The position numbers and the translations under genes were made by a program. The notes beneath the pieces were generated by a model. That model ran no database searches, was not told where the DNA came from, and worked only from the letters and a program-made list of their open reading frames with translations. From Endocalyx cinctus (Eukaryota; Ascomycota; Sordariomycetes; Amphisphaeriales; Apiosporaceae), in NCBI GenBank assembly GCA_001600455.1, contig BCKC01000007.1:2048019-2112018 (forward strand): 64,000 nt of DNA. The letters run 5' to 3'. The first letter of the stretch is position 1; each line of letters begins with the position of its first letter. Shown piece after piece: positions 47,309-58,144 of this stretch.

Positions 47309-48946
47309 TTAATCCATCCCTACCAACAAAGTCCCCAACATGCCACCCGTCTGAGTCGCCATCTGCGCCCTCTCGACCTCCTGACGAACGCGACGGTGCA
47401 AGGTTCGAAAATCGGCCTCGAGCACGTCACCGCCGTCCTCGCCGAGGTAGCGCGCGTACAGGTCGAGCAGGTGGGTCGCGACGTCGACGCAGACGCCGAC
47501 GTAGCGCGGGTCGACGACGTGCGCCTGGACCCATTTGAGGACGGGCCGGACCGTGACCTCGTCCCGGCCTTCGAGCGCGTCCCGCAGGGCGCTGCGGTGC
47601 CGGAGCGCGACGAGGAGGGTCAGGACGTTCAGGGGGGAATGGTCCTTGGAGTTCGGGTCGAGCACCTGGTCGAGCGCCGACGCGAACCGGCCCCGGCGGA
47701 GGTCCTTCTGCCACGCGGTCTCGCGCTTCGACCGGGACAGCTCGTTGGCGATGACCACGTCGGCGCCCTCGCCGACCATCTCGAGCCGCTTGGCGGCGCC
47801 GCGGCGGCGCTTCCGCTTGTTTTTCGCTTTATCGTGCGCGTCGATCGTGCCCGCGAGCAGGGCCGACATCTCCTTCTCGCGCTCGCGGTCGCGCGCGGCC
47901 TCGGGCCCCGTCAGGCGCGTGCGGATCGACAGGATCCCGGACGACATGCCGACGGCGAGGTGGCGGTCCTCGCCGTTGGCGCCGGCGGTGACGACGCGGA
48001 CGGCGAGGATCGGGGACGGGTACTTGGCGCCCGCGACCACGTTCCACCCGGTCGTCTCGAAGATCTTGACGTGCCCGTCGAGGCCGCCCGAGACGAGACG
48101 CCGGCCGTTGGAGGCTAAGGATAAGGACGTCACCGTCTTCTGGTGGTTCGAGATCACGTGGCGCGGCTTGGCGGCGACGAGGTCGAGGACCGAGATCTGG
48201 TTCTCGGCCGACGCGAGCACGGTCGTGCCCGAAGGCAAAGGGAGGACGTCCTCGATGGGGGCGGCGTGCTTGAACGTCATCACCGCGGTTCCGGGCGTGC
48301 GGGGATCCCAGAGCTTGACGGTCGCGTCGTAGCTGCCCGACACGAGCATGTTGGACATGGTGCTCGGCATGAAGCTGCCGCTACGGACGTAATCGGAGTG
48401 GCCGACGAAAGAGGAGGTGCTCTCCTGCGAGGGGAGGTCCCACAGCCGCACCGTCTTGTCGTCCGAGGCGCTCATGAGCGTCGTCAGGTCGGTCGGGGAG
48501 AACTTGGTCGCCCATACGGGCTGCTTATGCTGAGACCATGTTTTTAATATAGCTCGCGAGTTGACGTCGAACACCTGAATCTTTCCCGTGTCGTCGCCGG
48601 CCACCAAGATCCGACCGTCTCTTCGCACGTCACCGCTTCGCGCCGTGTCGCCGAATCGCGTGATCGTCTTGACTAGCTTTCTAGTTCTCGTCGAGTAGAT
48701 CTGGACTCTTAAACCGGTTGTGACGGCGAAGTAGCTGTTATCGTGGCTATTCGAAGCGTCGGAAGAGGAAGAAGCGGTGGATGACGAATATCCTGTAGGG
48801 ACGGTAATGTGCGTTATGGGAACTTGGGTCGGGGAAGGAATGACGAGTTGGTTTTTAAATGATTTCCAATATCGTTGTTCTGCTGTTATGGGTGAAGGAC
48901 CCGAGGGTAACTTCAACTGCGGGAGAGGTGCGACGTCGGCCGCCAT
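47309..48946 (-). CDS. UTP15: U3 snoRNP component UTP15
   Basis: A single exon encodes 545 residues (yeast Utp15 has 513). The N-terminal propeller has WD repeats typical of the family: TYFAVTTGLRVQIYSTRTRK-like blade 1 (SYFAVTTGLRVQIYSTRTRK), SQHKQPVWATKFSPTD, LMSASDDKTVRLWDLPSQ and LVSGSYDATVKLWDP, to about residue 340. A basic KNKRKRRRGAAKR stretch precedes the helical UTP15 C-terminal domain (about 390-530), with LDQVLDPNSKDHSPLNVLTL. Utp15 belongs to the t-UTP/UtpA complex that supports rDNA transcription and early 18S processing in the nucleolus. The coding strand is very G+C-rich, producing a 278-codon antisense frame with no start context or homology, which I reject. Confidence 0.95.
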   Translation of the reverse strand: MAADVAPLPQLKLPSGPSPITAEQRYWKSFKNQLVIPSPTQVPITHITVPTGYSSSTASSSSDASNSHDNSYFAVTTGLRVQIYSTRTRKLVKTITRFGDTARSGDVRRDGRILVAGDDTGKIQVFDVNSRAILKTWSQHKQPVWATKFSPTDLTTLMSASDDKTVRLWDLPSQESTSSFVGHSDYVRSGSFMPSTMSNMLVSGSYDATVKLWDPRTPGTAVMTFKHAAPIEDVLPLPSGTTVLASAENQISVLDLVAAKPRHVISNHQKTVTSLSLASNGRRLVSGGLDGHVKIFETTGWNVVAGAKYPSPILAVRVVTAGANGEDRHLAVGMSSGILSIRTRLTGPEAARDREREKEMSALLAGTIDAHDKAKNKRKRRRGAAKRLEMVGEGADVVIANELSRSKRETAWQKDLRRGRFASALDQVLDPNSKDHSPLNVLTLLVALRHRSALRDALEGRDEVTVRPVLKWVQAHVVDPRYVGVCVDVATHLLDLYARYLGEDGGDVLEADFRTLHRRVRQEVERAQMATQTGGMLGTLLVGMD

Positions 48947-50615
48947 CTTGTGTTGTGGTATATATTTATTAGGTGAAGTTCAGAGCAATGGCGATGCGAT
49001 TGAAGAAAAAAAACTTATCCTTCACTAATATTTTTTTTTTTTCTTAGGAGGTCGGTCAATTGAGAAAAGAAAGCTTAAGTTACAAAAAAGCCCCACCGGC
49101 AGGGAAGCGATAAGCTAAGATAATGCTGATAAGAATACTGATAAATATCTCCCCTCCAATCCACCATTCAAGCACTCTAGCACTTAGCTGTTAGGCTGTT
49201 AGGCATTTAATTAGCAATACTTCTAGGTACTGGCATGGATGTACTCATAGGCCCCGATAATAACTTCACCACCGTCCTTCGGGACATAAATATACTGTAC
49301 GATCTAAGACATAGTTACTTAGCGGTATCAATTCAAACCTTACAGTACCAAGTAGTGTTTACTTAAACACTACAAGTTAGTATTTAGTGGTGGAAATATA
49401 CTCTAATATCTTTACTTCTGGTGATTTGTTGCTCTTTTGACTTATACGAGGTCAACGTCGGTAATCCAACGGTACAGGGTATACGTCTTGCTACGCGACT
49501 ATGATATGTCAAGCCCAATAACTATCGGATTATTGGTTTCCTTACTCTTACGCGGGCTGGCAGGTCGTAGTCATAATCTATTTACTCCTGCATTTATCGT
49601 TGCAAGGGAATATCCGCCGTCCATAGTTATCGCCGTCGGTTTCTCACCAACGCCGATAAATACCTGCGAATAAGGTATAACGTCAACACAAAGAAGAAGG
49701 TCATAGTTGCTACGGCGTTGCTGAAGACATGAGATTTCGACGGCGCCGTTAGCCTGTTATTGCAGGAGAGTAACCACGGAAGTTTCAAGGGGAAAGGCTG
49801 AATCTTGAAATTATGTGATTGCCTGTGAATCTGAAATTTTCGAGAGATGATTTGTCTATCCGACAGTAGTGCTTATTAACATACCTCTCTCTCCCGAGCA
49901 AAGTATAAGATTAAGGGTTGAGGGAGAGTTCAGTTTGATGCTAAAATACGCCGTTTGGTATGTTTTGAGATGAAGACGGCATGGTTAACTCATATTTAGC
50001 CGTATTTGAAGATTTGCGTTGTCCTAAAATAGAATCATGAGGATGGAAGTCCCGTATTTTACTCGGGCCGAGCCTAAAAGTACATTGAGACCCCTGATTT
50101 CCTTTCTATTTGGTTTCATAGCTGTGCAGTGTAGATAGAGGATTTACTTTGATATTGCAGTCAAGGGCAAACATTCAGGTCATTCTCAGGTACGAGGATG
50201 AATGAGTGTTTGCATCTGATTAGTTGATTGTCCTATCACTTGTTTTTTCTTATTACCTTTTAGGTAGTCGTAGCAACGATTTGATTCGATATTCCTTCTG
50301 CTACATCGTGAACTCTACGGTTTGACCGCGTATCTCACTTAAGTATATAAATATGCAATTAGCGTGGCACTGTAATACTGATGACACTATACAGTACAGC
50401 TGGACGTGGACCTCGGTAACTTTCAGCTAGCTGTGCGTGTGAGAAAGGAAATAAAGAGTCAGAAGTAATAATACCCGTGGACTTTTCCATTACAAAGGGA
50501 TGACCATCTTACATTGTGCTATAATAACTAACTTAATTGCGTGTTAATTTGTTTCTTTTCAATACAATTTAGGCTTTTCGTTTGAAGTAGCATAAAAAAA
50601 AAAAGAAAACCCACA
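48947..50615. other. Divergent spacer, UTP15 and the isomerase
   Basis: Contains a 22-base near-perfect palindrome, GTAGTGTTTA-CT-TAAACACTAC, at 49352-49373 and otherwise AT-rich DNA. A 78-codon frame at 49437 lacks any support. Confidence 0.5.
49352..49373. repeat. 22-base inverted repeat
   Basis: Two perfect 10-base arms (GTAGTGTTTA and TAAACACTAC) are separated by CT. It lies in the divergent spacer, about 400 bases from the UTP15 start. It could be a dimeric regulator site or chance. Confidence 0.6.
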
Positions 50616-51724
50616 ATGTCTACCACATCGTTATCCGGTTACGATGAATTCAAGCACTTTAACATCACCTCGCCGGCCGAGCACGTAGCGCACGTGGAGG
50701 TGAACCGGCCGGCGAAGCTGAACGCGTTCATGGAGGCGATGTGGACCGAGCTCGGCCGCATCTTCGCCAAGTTGTCCCGCGACCCCGAGATCCGCGCCGT
50801 CGTCTACTCGGCCGCCGGCGACAAGGCCTTCACGGCCGGCTTGGACGTCCAGGCCGCCAGTCAAGGGGGAGGTTTGGCTACCTTTGACGGCAAGAAGTCC
50901 GATCCCGCCAGGATCGCGACGCACTTGAGGAGGACGATATTGGACTTTCAGGACTGTCTTACCCAGGTGGAGAAGTGCGAGAAACGTACGTTTTTTTTTT
51001 TTTTTTTTTTAAAAAAAAAGAGGGACTTACTTACCTCTCTCTGTCCCAAATCTCTTTTTAACAAAAAGCTCTTTGGCGGTGAGGAGATTTTGGAATCGGA
51101 ACTGATGTTTTTTTGATCTATCTAATCTAGCGGTGATATTTGTGATGCACGGCATAGCTATCGGACTGGCCATCGACCTGTCCTGCTGCGGTGATATTCG
51201 GATATGCTCGAAAGACACCAGGTTCGCCGTAAAGGAGGTCGAGATAGGCATGGCGGCAGACGTGGGGACGTTGAGTCGTCTGCCGAAAGCGGTCGGGAGT
51301 GCTTCCTGGGTGAAGGACGTGTGCATGTCGGCCAGACCTTTCGGGGCCGACGAAGCCCTGGCCGTAGGTTTCGTCAGCCAAGTGCACGAGACGAAGGCCA
51401 AAGCGGTCGAGGCCGGGTTGAAGATGGCTTCCGTCCTAGCATCGAAGAGTCCCGTAGCTGTTCAAGGTACAAAAGAGCTGTTAAACCATGCTAGAGATAA
51501 TACCGTTGCCGATAGTGAGTTTTACAACCCTTCCCTTTCCTCGCTCACTTTTGTCCGTGAGGCGAAGATCTTACCTAAATGGGGGGGCAAAGGCTGACGA
51601 ATCGAGAAATATAGGTTTAAAATATACGAGCGTGTGGAACCAAGCTATGCTTAACTCGAATGATTTCAAGACGGCGCTGACATCTGGACTAAAGAAAACT
51701 ACTCCTAGATTCGAGAAGTTATAA
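50616..51724 (+). CDS. Delta3,5-delta2,4-dienoyl-CoA isomerase-like enzyme
   Basis: Exons 50616..50985, 51131..51514 and 51615..51724 give 287 residues. It has the crotonase fold: VEVNRPAKLNAF, AFTAGLDVQAA with the oxyanion loop, HGIAIGLAIDLSCCGDIRIC, and VKEVEIGMAADVGTLSRLPK. Aligning by motif with rat ECH1, the catalytic acids correspond to Asp139, Glu159 and Asp167, all present, so dienoyl-CoA isomerase fits better than hydratase. The reaction serves beta-oxidation of unsaturated fatty acids. The C-terminus FEKL resembles a weak peroxisomal PTS1 signal. The first intron contains a T20-A9 homopolymer junction. The third exon join gives DSLKYTSVWNQAML, matching the family. Confidence 0.88.
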
Positions 51725-52069
51725 AGTGGCGTTAGGGAGTAGAGGAGGGTGATTAGAGTCGATATGTATGAATATGAAGAAACGAGTTCAAGTTCAAAAC
51801 GATGGCATATAATTCTGTTCAGAAATATGATTTATTTTTCATGTTTCATGCAGTGGCTCTTTTCTGCCGTGGTCGTATGAGTTATTACGAAAATGCAATC
51901 TCCGAACTGTTCAGGAACTAGACCTCTCCCACAATTACCCGCCCACTACGAGTCGTATATGTACACCTAATACAATACGTATGCAGCACGAATAAACTAA
52001 ATGGTGACAAAGTATCCAACAGAAAACGCCATCCCAATACAGGATCTTGCCACTGTTCTTTTGTCGTTT
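51725..52069. other. Short convergent spacer
   Basis: About 345 bases between the 3' ends of the isomerase and TFB5 genes. I see nothing in it beyond probable polyadenylation regions. Confidence 0.6.
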
Positions 52070-52515
52070 TTATTTACCATCCGAATCCGAGTCTTCTGCC
52101 GACATGGGAACAGTTTCTCTCAGTTTCTGCAAAACAAAGTTTTTTTTTCCCCCGTTAGTTCGTGAATACGTGAGCTGAAAAAAAAAGAAAAGAAAAAGAA
52201 AAGAAAGAAAATAGGACGGCAGATAGGGGTAGATAGATAGACAGGTGGGTAAAAAGAAGGAATTTTCCGTACATCTTCGAGTCTCGCTTGAAGTTGTCCC
52301 ACCATATTCTCCTTAACAAGCAGATGTGATTCATCAAGGTCCTCAATTATGTAGTCGTTCCTCTCACTGTCTATACTCATAATAATAGACTTGATTGAAG
52401 GGTCGCACTCGATGAGCGTTCCTATATCAGGATGGAGGAGATAAGCACGTGTCCGTCTGAGAATGAATGACATTGGGGAAGAAGAAAAAAACATACCTCT
52501 AATGGCTCGCACCAT
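52070..52515 (-). CDS. TFB5: TFIIH subunit Tfb5 (TTDA/p8)
   Basis: Minus-strand exons 52515..52497, 52421..52273 and 52126..52070 give 74 residues, matching yeast Tfb5 (72). The sequence [20 protein letters not shown], then [20 protein letters not shown] and [14 protein letters not shown] follows the whole Tfb5/TTDA pattern: a three-stranded sheet and two helices. Tfb5 binds Tfb2 and stabilises the TFIIH core, which opens DNA in transcription initiation and nucleotide excision repair. The first exon is just 19 bases and the last codes for a short acidic tail ([10 protein letters not shown]). The longest unspliced frame shows only the middle part, so the gene is easy to miss. Confidence 0.93.
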
Positions 52516-54110
52516 ATTTTCGAATCAATACTACGTTTTTTTTTTTTTTTTTCTTTCTCGAATTTTATTTATTTAGAAGTACTAGGTACGGTGATTTCTC
52601 ATATATATTTTATTAAGTAACAGGTTCATACGTCTGTATCATACGTGTAAGTAAGTATTTAATTTATTATTTACTCAGATGAGGTTTCAAGATGTTAAAG
52701 CTAGGCTGCCAAGGTAAATCTACAGCAGGTACAGTAGTAGTTTAAGCCGGTACCCGTAATACAGTATACAGTACACTACAGTGGTAGAATGGTAGAATGG
52801 TAGGAATGATAGGGTGAATGGTAAGGTGGCTGTCATATAAAACTTTAACTACCCTAATGCCACTGTAACGCCACTGTTATTGTAGGTAAGGCTAGTGGTA
52901 TGGTGGGGGGCACATGGGGGGTTATTTGGTTATATTCTCTTACGCTAATGCAGAATATCAAATTAACCTTGTCAATATTCTATATTAGCATTATCTGATG
53001 CATCATCCTATACATCCATGGATATGTGTATTTCTTTCTACCTGCATCCATGGATACACTCGTACAAAATATACAACTCATACTTCGTACATACTACATA
53101 CAGTACCTTCTTAAGTACCTAGGTATCTACCCCTACATGTCTGTGTCTGCCCGCCTGTCTGCATGTTCCGTCATTACCGGGAAGGCCTTCTGGCGCCTTT
53201 ACAAGCTGACGATATTGAAGAAAATATCCATTAAAAAAATAAATTATAATAATAATATTGATCATCATCAAACGGAAGATGTAAAGGTATACTACACTAG
53301 AAATAAACATGAAATCAATGTATCCCCCCTCTTCCTTTCTTCGTATTTTATTGAAATGTTCTTATCATGTTTGCATAGCATATGCATATGTCTTGAGTCT
53401 ATATATTGTTGTACATAAATTGAGGTTACACTTTTTACGTAGGTTGGAAGTAAGAATCACTCCGTTTACTTACTACATTACAGTCCTATGAGATCTTCGC
53501 AATTTGTCTTACTGGGCAACAAGAGATATATTCGGTCATCCGGCCTCCCCAATCATTAAAATAATATATTCCTTCTTCACCCATTTTTTTCTTTCCTCTC
53601 TTTCTCCTTTTCCCTCTCACTTTTTTTGAAAAACAGAGAATCAAAAGCAAAGAGAGATAGATATAAAAGAAGCAATATCTATCGTCGAAATTTTACCACC
53701 TCAACAGGATAAAAGCTGCATTACGCCACGGTTATCCGTGGTATGGATTTGTTCCGTAGCGTCGTCATTGGAGCTACCTCTCAACCCCTCCCATTTCACA
53801 CCTTGAACGCGTTTGTCCACTAACCTACTTGTGGTACTTTTTTTTAACCGCTTGCGTGTTTCTTTCGTTATCTCTCCCCTTCGCAAACCCGAGCTTCTCG
53901 AACATATTTTTTTTAGTACGATTTGTTCTGTTTTACCAGACGATCCATCCATTTTCTACTTCTTCTTTTCTTTCCATTTTTTTTTTGTCCACTAAAAAGC
54001 TTTCGATATCCCGCCTTGGTCTCGATCCATCGGCTAGTCCTACTAGTCTTCTTAAGACATCGGATTATCGAATAGGATAGGGAAGAACTAGAGAAAGAAA
54101 AGAAGAAAAC
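52516..54110. other. Divergent spacer, TFB5 and the PY-motif gene
   Basis: About 1.6 kb. GGTAGAAT is repeated near 52782-52800, a TACCTAGGTA palindrome lies at 53116-53125, and from about 53570 there is a pyrimidine-rich probable leader of the next gene. No coding region was supported. Confidence 0.5.
53116..53125. repeat. TACCTAGGTA palindrome, copy 4
   Basis: Fourth copy, in the divergent spacer between TFB5 and the PY-motif gene. Confidence 0.6.
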
Positions 54111-54872
54111 ATGTCGGATTCTTCCTCATTTGACTACCGCACATTCCCACCCATGGCGGACAGTGACAATGGTGGTGGTAATGGCGGTGGTGGTAGCGGG
54201 GACAACAATAACAACGGCGGCGACGAGGGCACCAATCAATATAACCCTTTTGCGTGGGTTCTCATCCCGCTCATCACCTTCGGTATAGCCGCCATCCTCC
54301 TGACCTGGTTCCGGTTTCATCGGAGGAGAAAGATGCAACGGATGATGAGCGAACACGCCCTGCGGCGGGATATCGAGGCCGGCGACGGCGTCAACGGCGG
54401 TAACCACGACCGGATCATGATGACGGGTCCGCAGGCCAGAGGCGGCGGTATGCGCAGGACCAGACGATTAGGCCTCGGCGCCGGCATGGGCAGCAGGGTC
54501 GAAGGGTTAAACGAGCTCGGCGAGGCCCCGCCCGCCTACACCCCCGCTCAGAAACCGCCTTATCCCGGCGACGACGAAATCGAGCTCAGACATCTGGAAT
54601 CGCCCCAGTCCACGAGCGCCGTAAGCAGGACGACCGACGCCGCTTCCCCCGGAAGAGAGTGGGCCGGCGCGGCAGATACAACCGACGCGTCTAGTCCGCC
54701 CGACTACGGCGAGACTCTGCGATCCGCAACGAATAGTAGCACGCAGCTGGGCGGAACGACGCTCACGACGACCACCACTACCACTACCACGGCGGCGACC
54801 TCACCGCACCTCTCGCCGTCGGTGGAAAACGAGCCCGAACCCCCGCCCCGAGTCGTTCTCCCCTCGCGTTAG
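54111..54872 (+). CDS. Single-pass membrane protein with two PPxY motifs
   Basis: An intronless 253-residue protein of a family I cannot name. A Gly/Asn/Asp-rich N-terminus (16-45, without signal peptide) precedes one membrane helix at about 47-67 (FAWVLIPLITFGIAAILLTWF), directly followed by a basic stretch (RFHRRRKMQR). That places the long C-terminal part in the cytosol by the positive-inside rule. This part holds PPAY (140-143) and PPDY (196-199), which are PPxY ligands for WW domains of Rsp5/HulA-type ubiquitin ligases. It also has a poly-Thr run (about 217-228). The layout resembles fungal membrane adaptors that recruit the ligase for sorting of transporters, but that function is inference. 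Confidence 0.72.
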   Translation: MSDSSSFDYRTFPPMADSDNGGGNGGGGSGDNNNNGGDEGTNQYNPFAWVLIPLITFGIAAILLTWFRFHRRRKMQRMMSEHALRRDIEAGDGVNGGNHDRIMMTGPQARGGGMRRTRRLGLGAGMGSRVEGLNELGEAPPAYTPAQKPPYPGDDEIELRHLESPQSTSAVSRTTDAASPGREWAGAADTTDASSPPDYGETLRSATNSSTQLGGTTLTTTTTTTTTAATSPHLSPSVENEPEPPPRVVLPSR

Positions 54873-55686
54873 GTTCGACTGAATAGGAATCGTCGCAAGC
54901 TAGCTAGTATTAGTAATATTTGCAACGAGGAAGAATTTTACTATAATCGCGTCTTTTTTAAAAGCAGGAAACGTACAAAACCCGAATAGAATGACATCGA
55001 GACGGCGTTATGAATTAATTTCCCAACAAAGCAGGTTGGCTGCTATATTTCCCCCATCTTTTTTTCTTTCTTTTCCACGTCATGATGCATATAGAAGTGA
55101 TTTACGATTTCAGAATGCATCAGGATTTCATGCGAGATCAAGAGTTTTATAAAAAACCAAAAAAAAGGGCGATCAGATTACACATACATGCATCATATAT
55201 GATGTCTTCGAGCGTTCCATAATGATGGGGGGGAAAGTTCATAAAAGCTTTTCATTGCGTTTGGCATGCATGGCGTTATTGGGAGGATTTGGGGGTCCGG
55301 GATAGGGACGGGGAAGATGAGCTTCGGAGTTCTATCTTGAAAAATTATGTTTATATGAATGATACCAGAAGAAAAAGAAGATAATCTCTCGTGCTTACAT
55401 AGGTAGATACTACGAATTCGTAAGTACTCTCTACCAGCAGGATATACTGGATAATGCTGAGGAGGGGAATAATAATAAACTGGATTTATTCACTCGAAGC
55501 AAGACGTAATTCATCAGTTCAGCAGCAATGATTTTTTTTTTCTCGCCGCCTATATGCATGCATGAATAATCTACTTAAATCCATGTTCTTATTCTTTTAG
55601 TTTTAGATTTATGTCATGCTATCTGCAAGATTTCTTTTCTTTTCTTCGTTCTTTTTCTTTTTTTTCTTCTTTTCTTCTCTATGCAC
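54873..55686. other. Convergent spacer
   Basis: AT-rich DNA between the PY-motif gene and the reductase, ending in a T/C-rich tract (55625-55680). No gene was recognised. Confidence 0.5.
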
Positions 55687-56898
55687 TTAATATCTCTCAA
55701 TAACAGCAGGAGGCTTGTTCTGAAGGATCTCATCAATCTTGTCCATAATCTCGGGCGTGATCTTCTCGACGGCCGCCAGCGCCCTGATATTCTCGTAGAC
55801 CTGCTCGGGGGAGCTCGCGCCCGTGATGGCCGAGCTGACGTTCCCGTTCTTGAGGACCCACGCGAGGGCGAGGGCCGACATCTTGATGCCGAGGGACTCG
55901 GCGATCGGCTCGAGCTGGTTCACCTGCTTGATCACGCCGTCCCAGACCTCCTTCCCGGTCCGCTTCCAGTACCCCTTGATGAACTCGACCTGCTCCTGCG
56001 CGAAGCGGGACCCGTCGGGGATCCCGTCGCGGTACTTGCCCGTGAGGACGCCGCCCTTCATGGGCGAGAAGACGGTCAGCCCTAGACCGGTCTCGCGGTA
56101 GAGGTGGGCGTACTCGCGCTCGACTTTTTCGCGGTCCAGCATGTTGTACGCCGGCTGCTCCATGAGCGGGCCGATGAGGCCGAGGCGGTCGGCGACCCGC
56201 CACGCCGACGCGATCTCGTCCGCGTTCCACTCCGACGTGCCCCAGTACAGGGCCTTGCCCGTCGAGATGAGGTGGTTGAAGGCCCGGACCGTCTCCTCCA
56301 TCGGCGTCTGCCGGTCCGGCCGGTGCGCGTAGATCAGGTCCACGTAGCTGAGCCCGAGGCGGGCGAGGGAGGCGTCCATCCCCTCGATGATGTGCTTCCG
56401 GCTTAGGCCCTTGTTGTTCACTATGTTGTCGCCGAACGCGCCACCCCAGTAGAGCTGTTTTTCAATTTCCTTTTAGCATTTATTTCTTTCTGATAATTGA
56501 AGAGATGGTAAAAAAAAAAAAAAGTGAAAACTAAAATACCTTGGTAGAAATAACCAGATCATTGCGCTTCCAGCCATATTTCTTGATGCAAGCTCCCATG
56601 ACCTTCTCGGATTCTCCACCGGCGTAGGCCTCAGCGCAGTCAAAGAAGTTGACTCCGCAGTCGTAGGCGGCTTTCATGCAAGAATAAGTCTGGTCTGGGA
56701 AAAGAAAACTGGTCAGCTGAATTATTTATTTATTTAAATTGCAGCTCGCTACTTCAATTTCGAAACACAGCTTTACTTACCATCTTCAACGTGTCCACCG
56801 TAGGTCAACCATCCGCCAAGAGAGATGGCCGAGACCTGAAGACCGGAACGTCCGAGGAATCGGTACGTCATCTTAGGCAAGTCTGCTGGAACCGACAT
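55687..56898 (-). CDS. Aldo/keto reductase, AKR6 (Kv-beta-like) type
   Basis: Minus-strand exons 56898..56781, 56694..56540 and 56454..55687 give 346 residues. The start MTYRFLGRSGLQVSAISLGG is the common AKR opening. The catalytic tetrad is Asp58, Tyr63, Lys91 and His135 (NFFDCAEAYAGG, LVISTK, IYAHRPD). LTVFSPMKGGVLTGKY and the C-terminal AITGASSPEQVYENIRAL bind the NADPH phosphate end. The sequence is closest, by eye, to the potassium-channel beta-subunit group that is common in fungi as soluble NADPH-dependent reductases; physiological substrates are unknown. Exon 2 ends in phase 0 at ISTK, giving the conserved TKLYWGG join. Confidence 0.92.
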
Positions 56899-58144
56899 AT
56901 TGAAAATTGATTTATTCTTTATATGTGTGTTGTAGTTTTCGAAATTCTCTTTGTCTTTGAATTATCTTTCTCGTGGTTAATTGTTATTGTTGTTTTCTTC
57001 GGTTAAAAACGAAAGGAAATATCCTGGATTCCACTATGGAGGGGATATTTTGGTCAATGAAGAGGGGCAAATAGAGGAGGGGTTCAAAGTAGGTAACTGT
57101 AGGCGACTTTCAAGAGAACGGGAAGTCTCGAATATTTATAAGTCAAAAGTTCTCAGGGGATAAACCACGATTAAATACTATTTCCTCTGGATGCTGCTTT
57201 AGGAAGACTTCCGGGTAGATAACGCAATCCGAATATTTTTTCAAGCGTGGTTATGTCATAACCTACCACATCTTTCCTAACCGTCTTGACAAGAGATCAT
57301 CATGGATGGCATTGGATAAACAGCGGGGTGGTTTAATAATGCAAAAAATCCCCCCACATCAAAAGCGGAGAGACGTCCTGAATGTTGCAGGACGTAGGCA
57401 AGTAGCCGTCCCTGCCGTCTTAATCTCGTCGGCAATAATGGCTGCTTAGTCGAATATTTTATCGGCGATAAAATCTCTGACGGTCTAGATTGGTAATGAA
57501 TTGTATGTTTACTATACCCCTGGAGTTATATCGGATTGAATGCCAGCTTTGAGTCTGCAAAAACGTATACTTATTTTATCGACGGACTTTTACAACTCTT
57601 AAGTCCCGTAAACCCCTTAGATATCACACGTCATCTATAAAATGTATTTATAATATTTTGGAGTGAGTTATTATTGGTCTTACGATGTAGACCTTGATAG
57701 AAGTGCCATATCTTCCAGTGAGCCGTCAAGAAAATTGAATAACGGCGTCATCGAGAGGCAATTGAACAGAGACACCCGGCGTTAACTCGAATTTTGGCAG
57801 TCGTGGATCTCATTAAACTTCCCTGACTAAAGGTAAGGAGAGATTACCGGAGTAACGGACTGGGTCATAGATTGATGTTATTCTTATTACAACTCTTGAA
57901 TCGGTGAAGGGCGTCTTCGGAGTTTTGGTGTATTCAAGCTTGAGGCGTGAGATTATGCTAATAGAGGCGCCTTTGATTATGACGCGTGGGAGAGGTAAGG
58001 CGGCGAAGTTAGTGACGCGGAAGTCCTGAAAAGCCAGCCTGCTAAGCTGGTTTTTGGTTTCTATTGACACGTACACCGGACTGGTATTCCGTACCCAAGC
58101 AAAAATTAACATATGCAATTGTCCCCTCTTCACAATGCGTTTGA
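56899..58144. other. Spacer between the reductase and the HMCES-like gene
   Basis: The left half is the reductase promoter and leader. The remainder is AT-rich, with no supported gene. A frame at 57813-58133 lies beyond the HMCES stop and shows no family features. Confidence 0.5.

Noticed and set aside
47282..48118. 278-codon open frame antisense to UTP15
   Set aside because: It is made of Val/Arg/Asp-rich low-complexity codons produced by the G+C-rich UTP15 strand, has no domain and overlaps a conserved gene completely.
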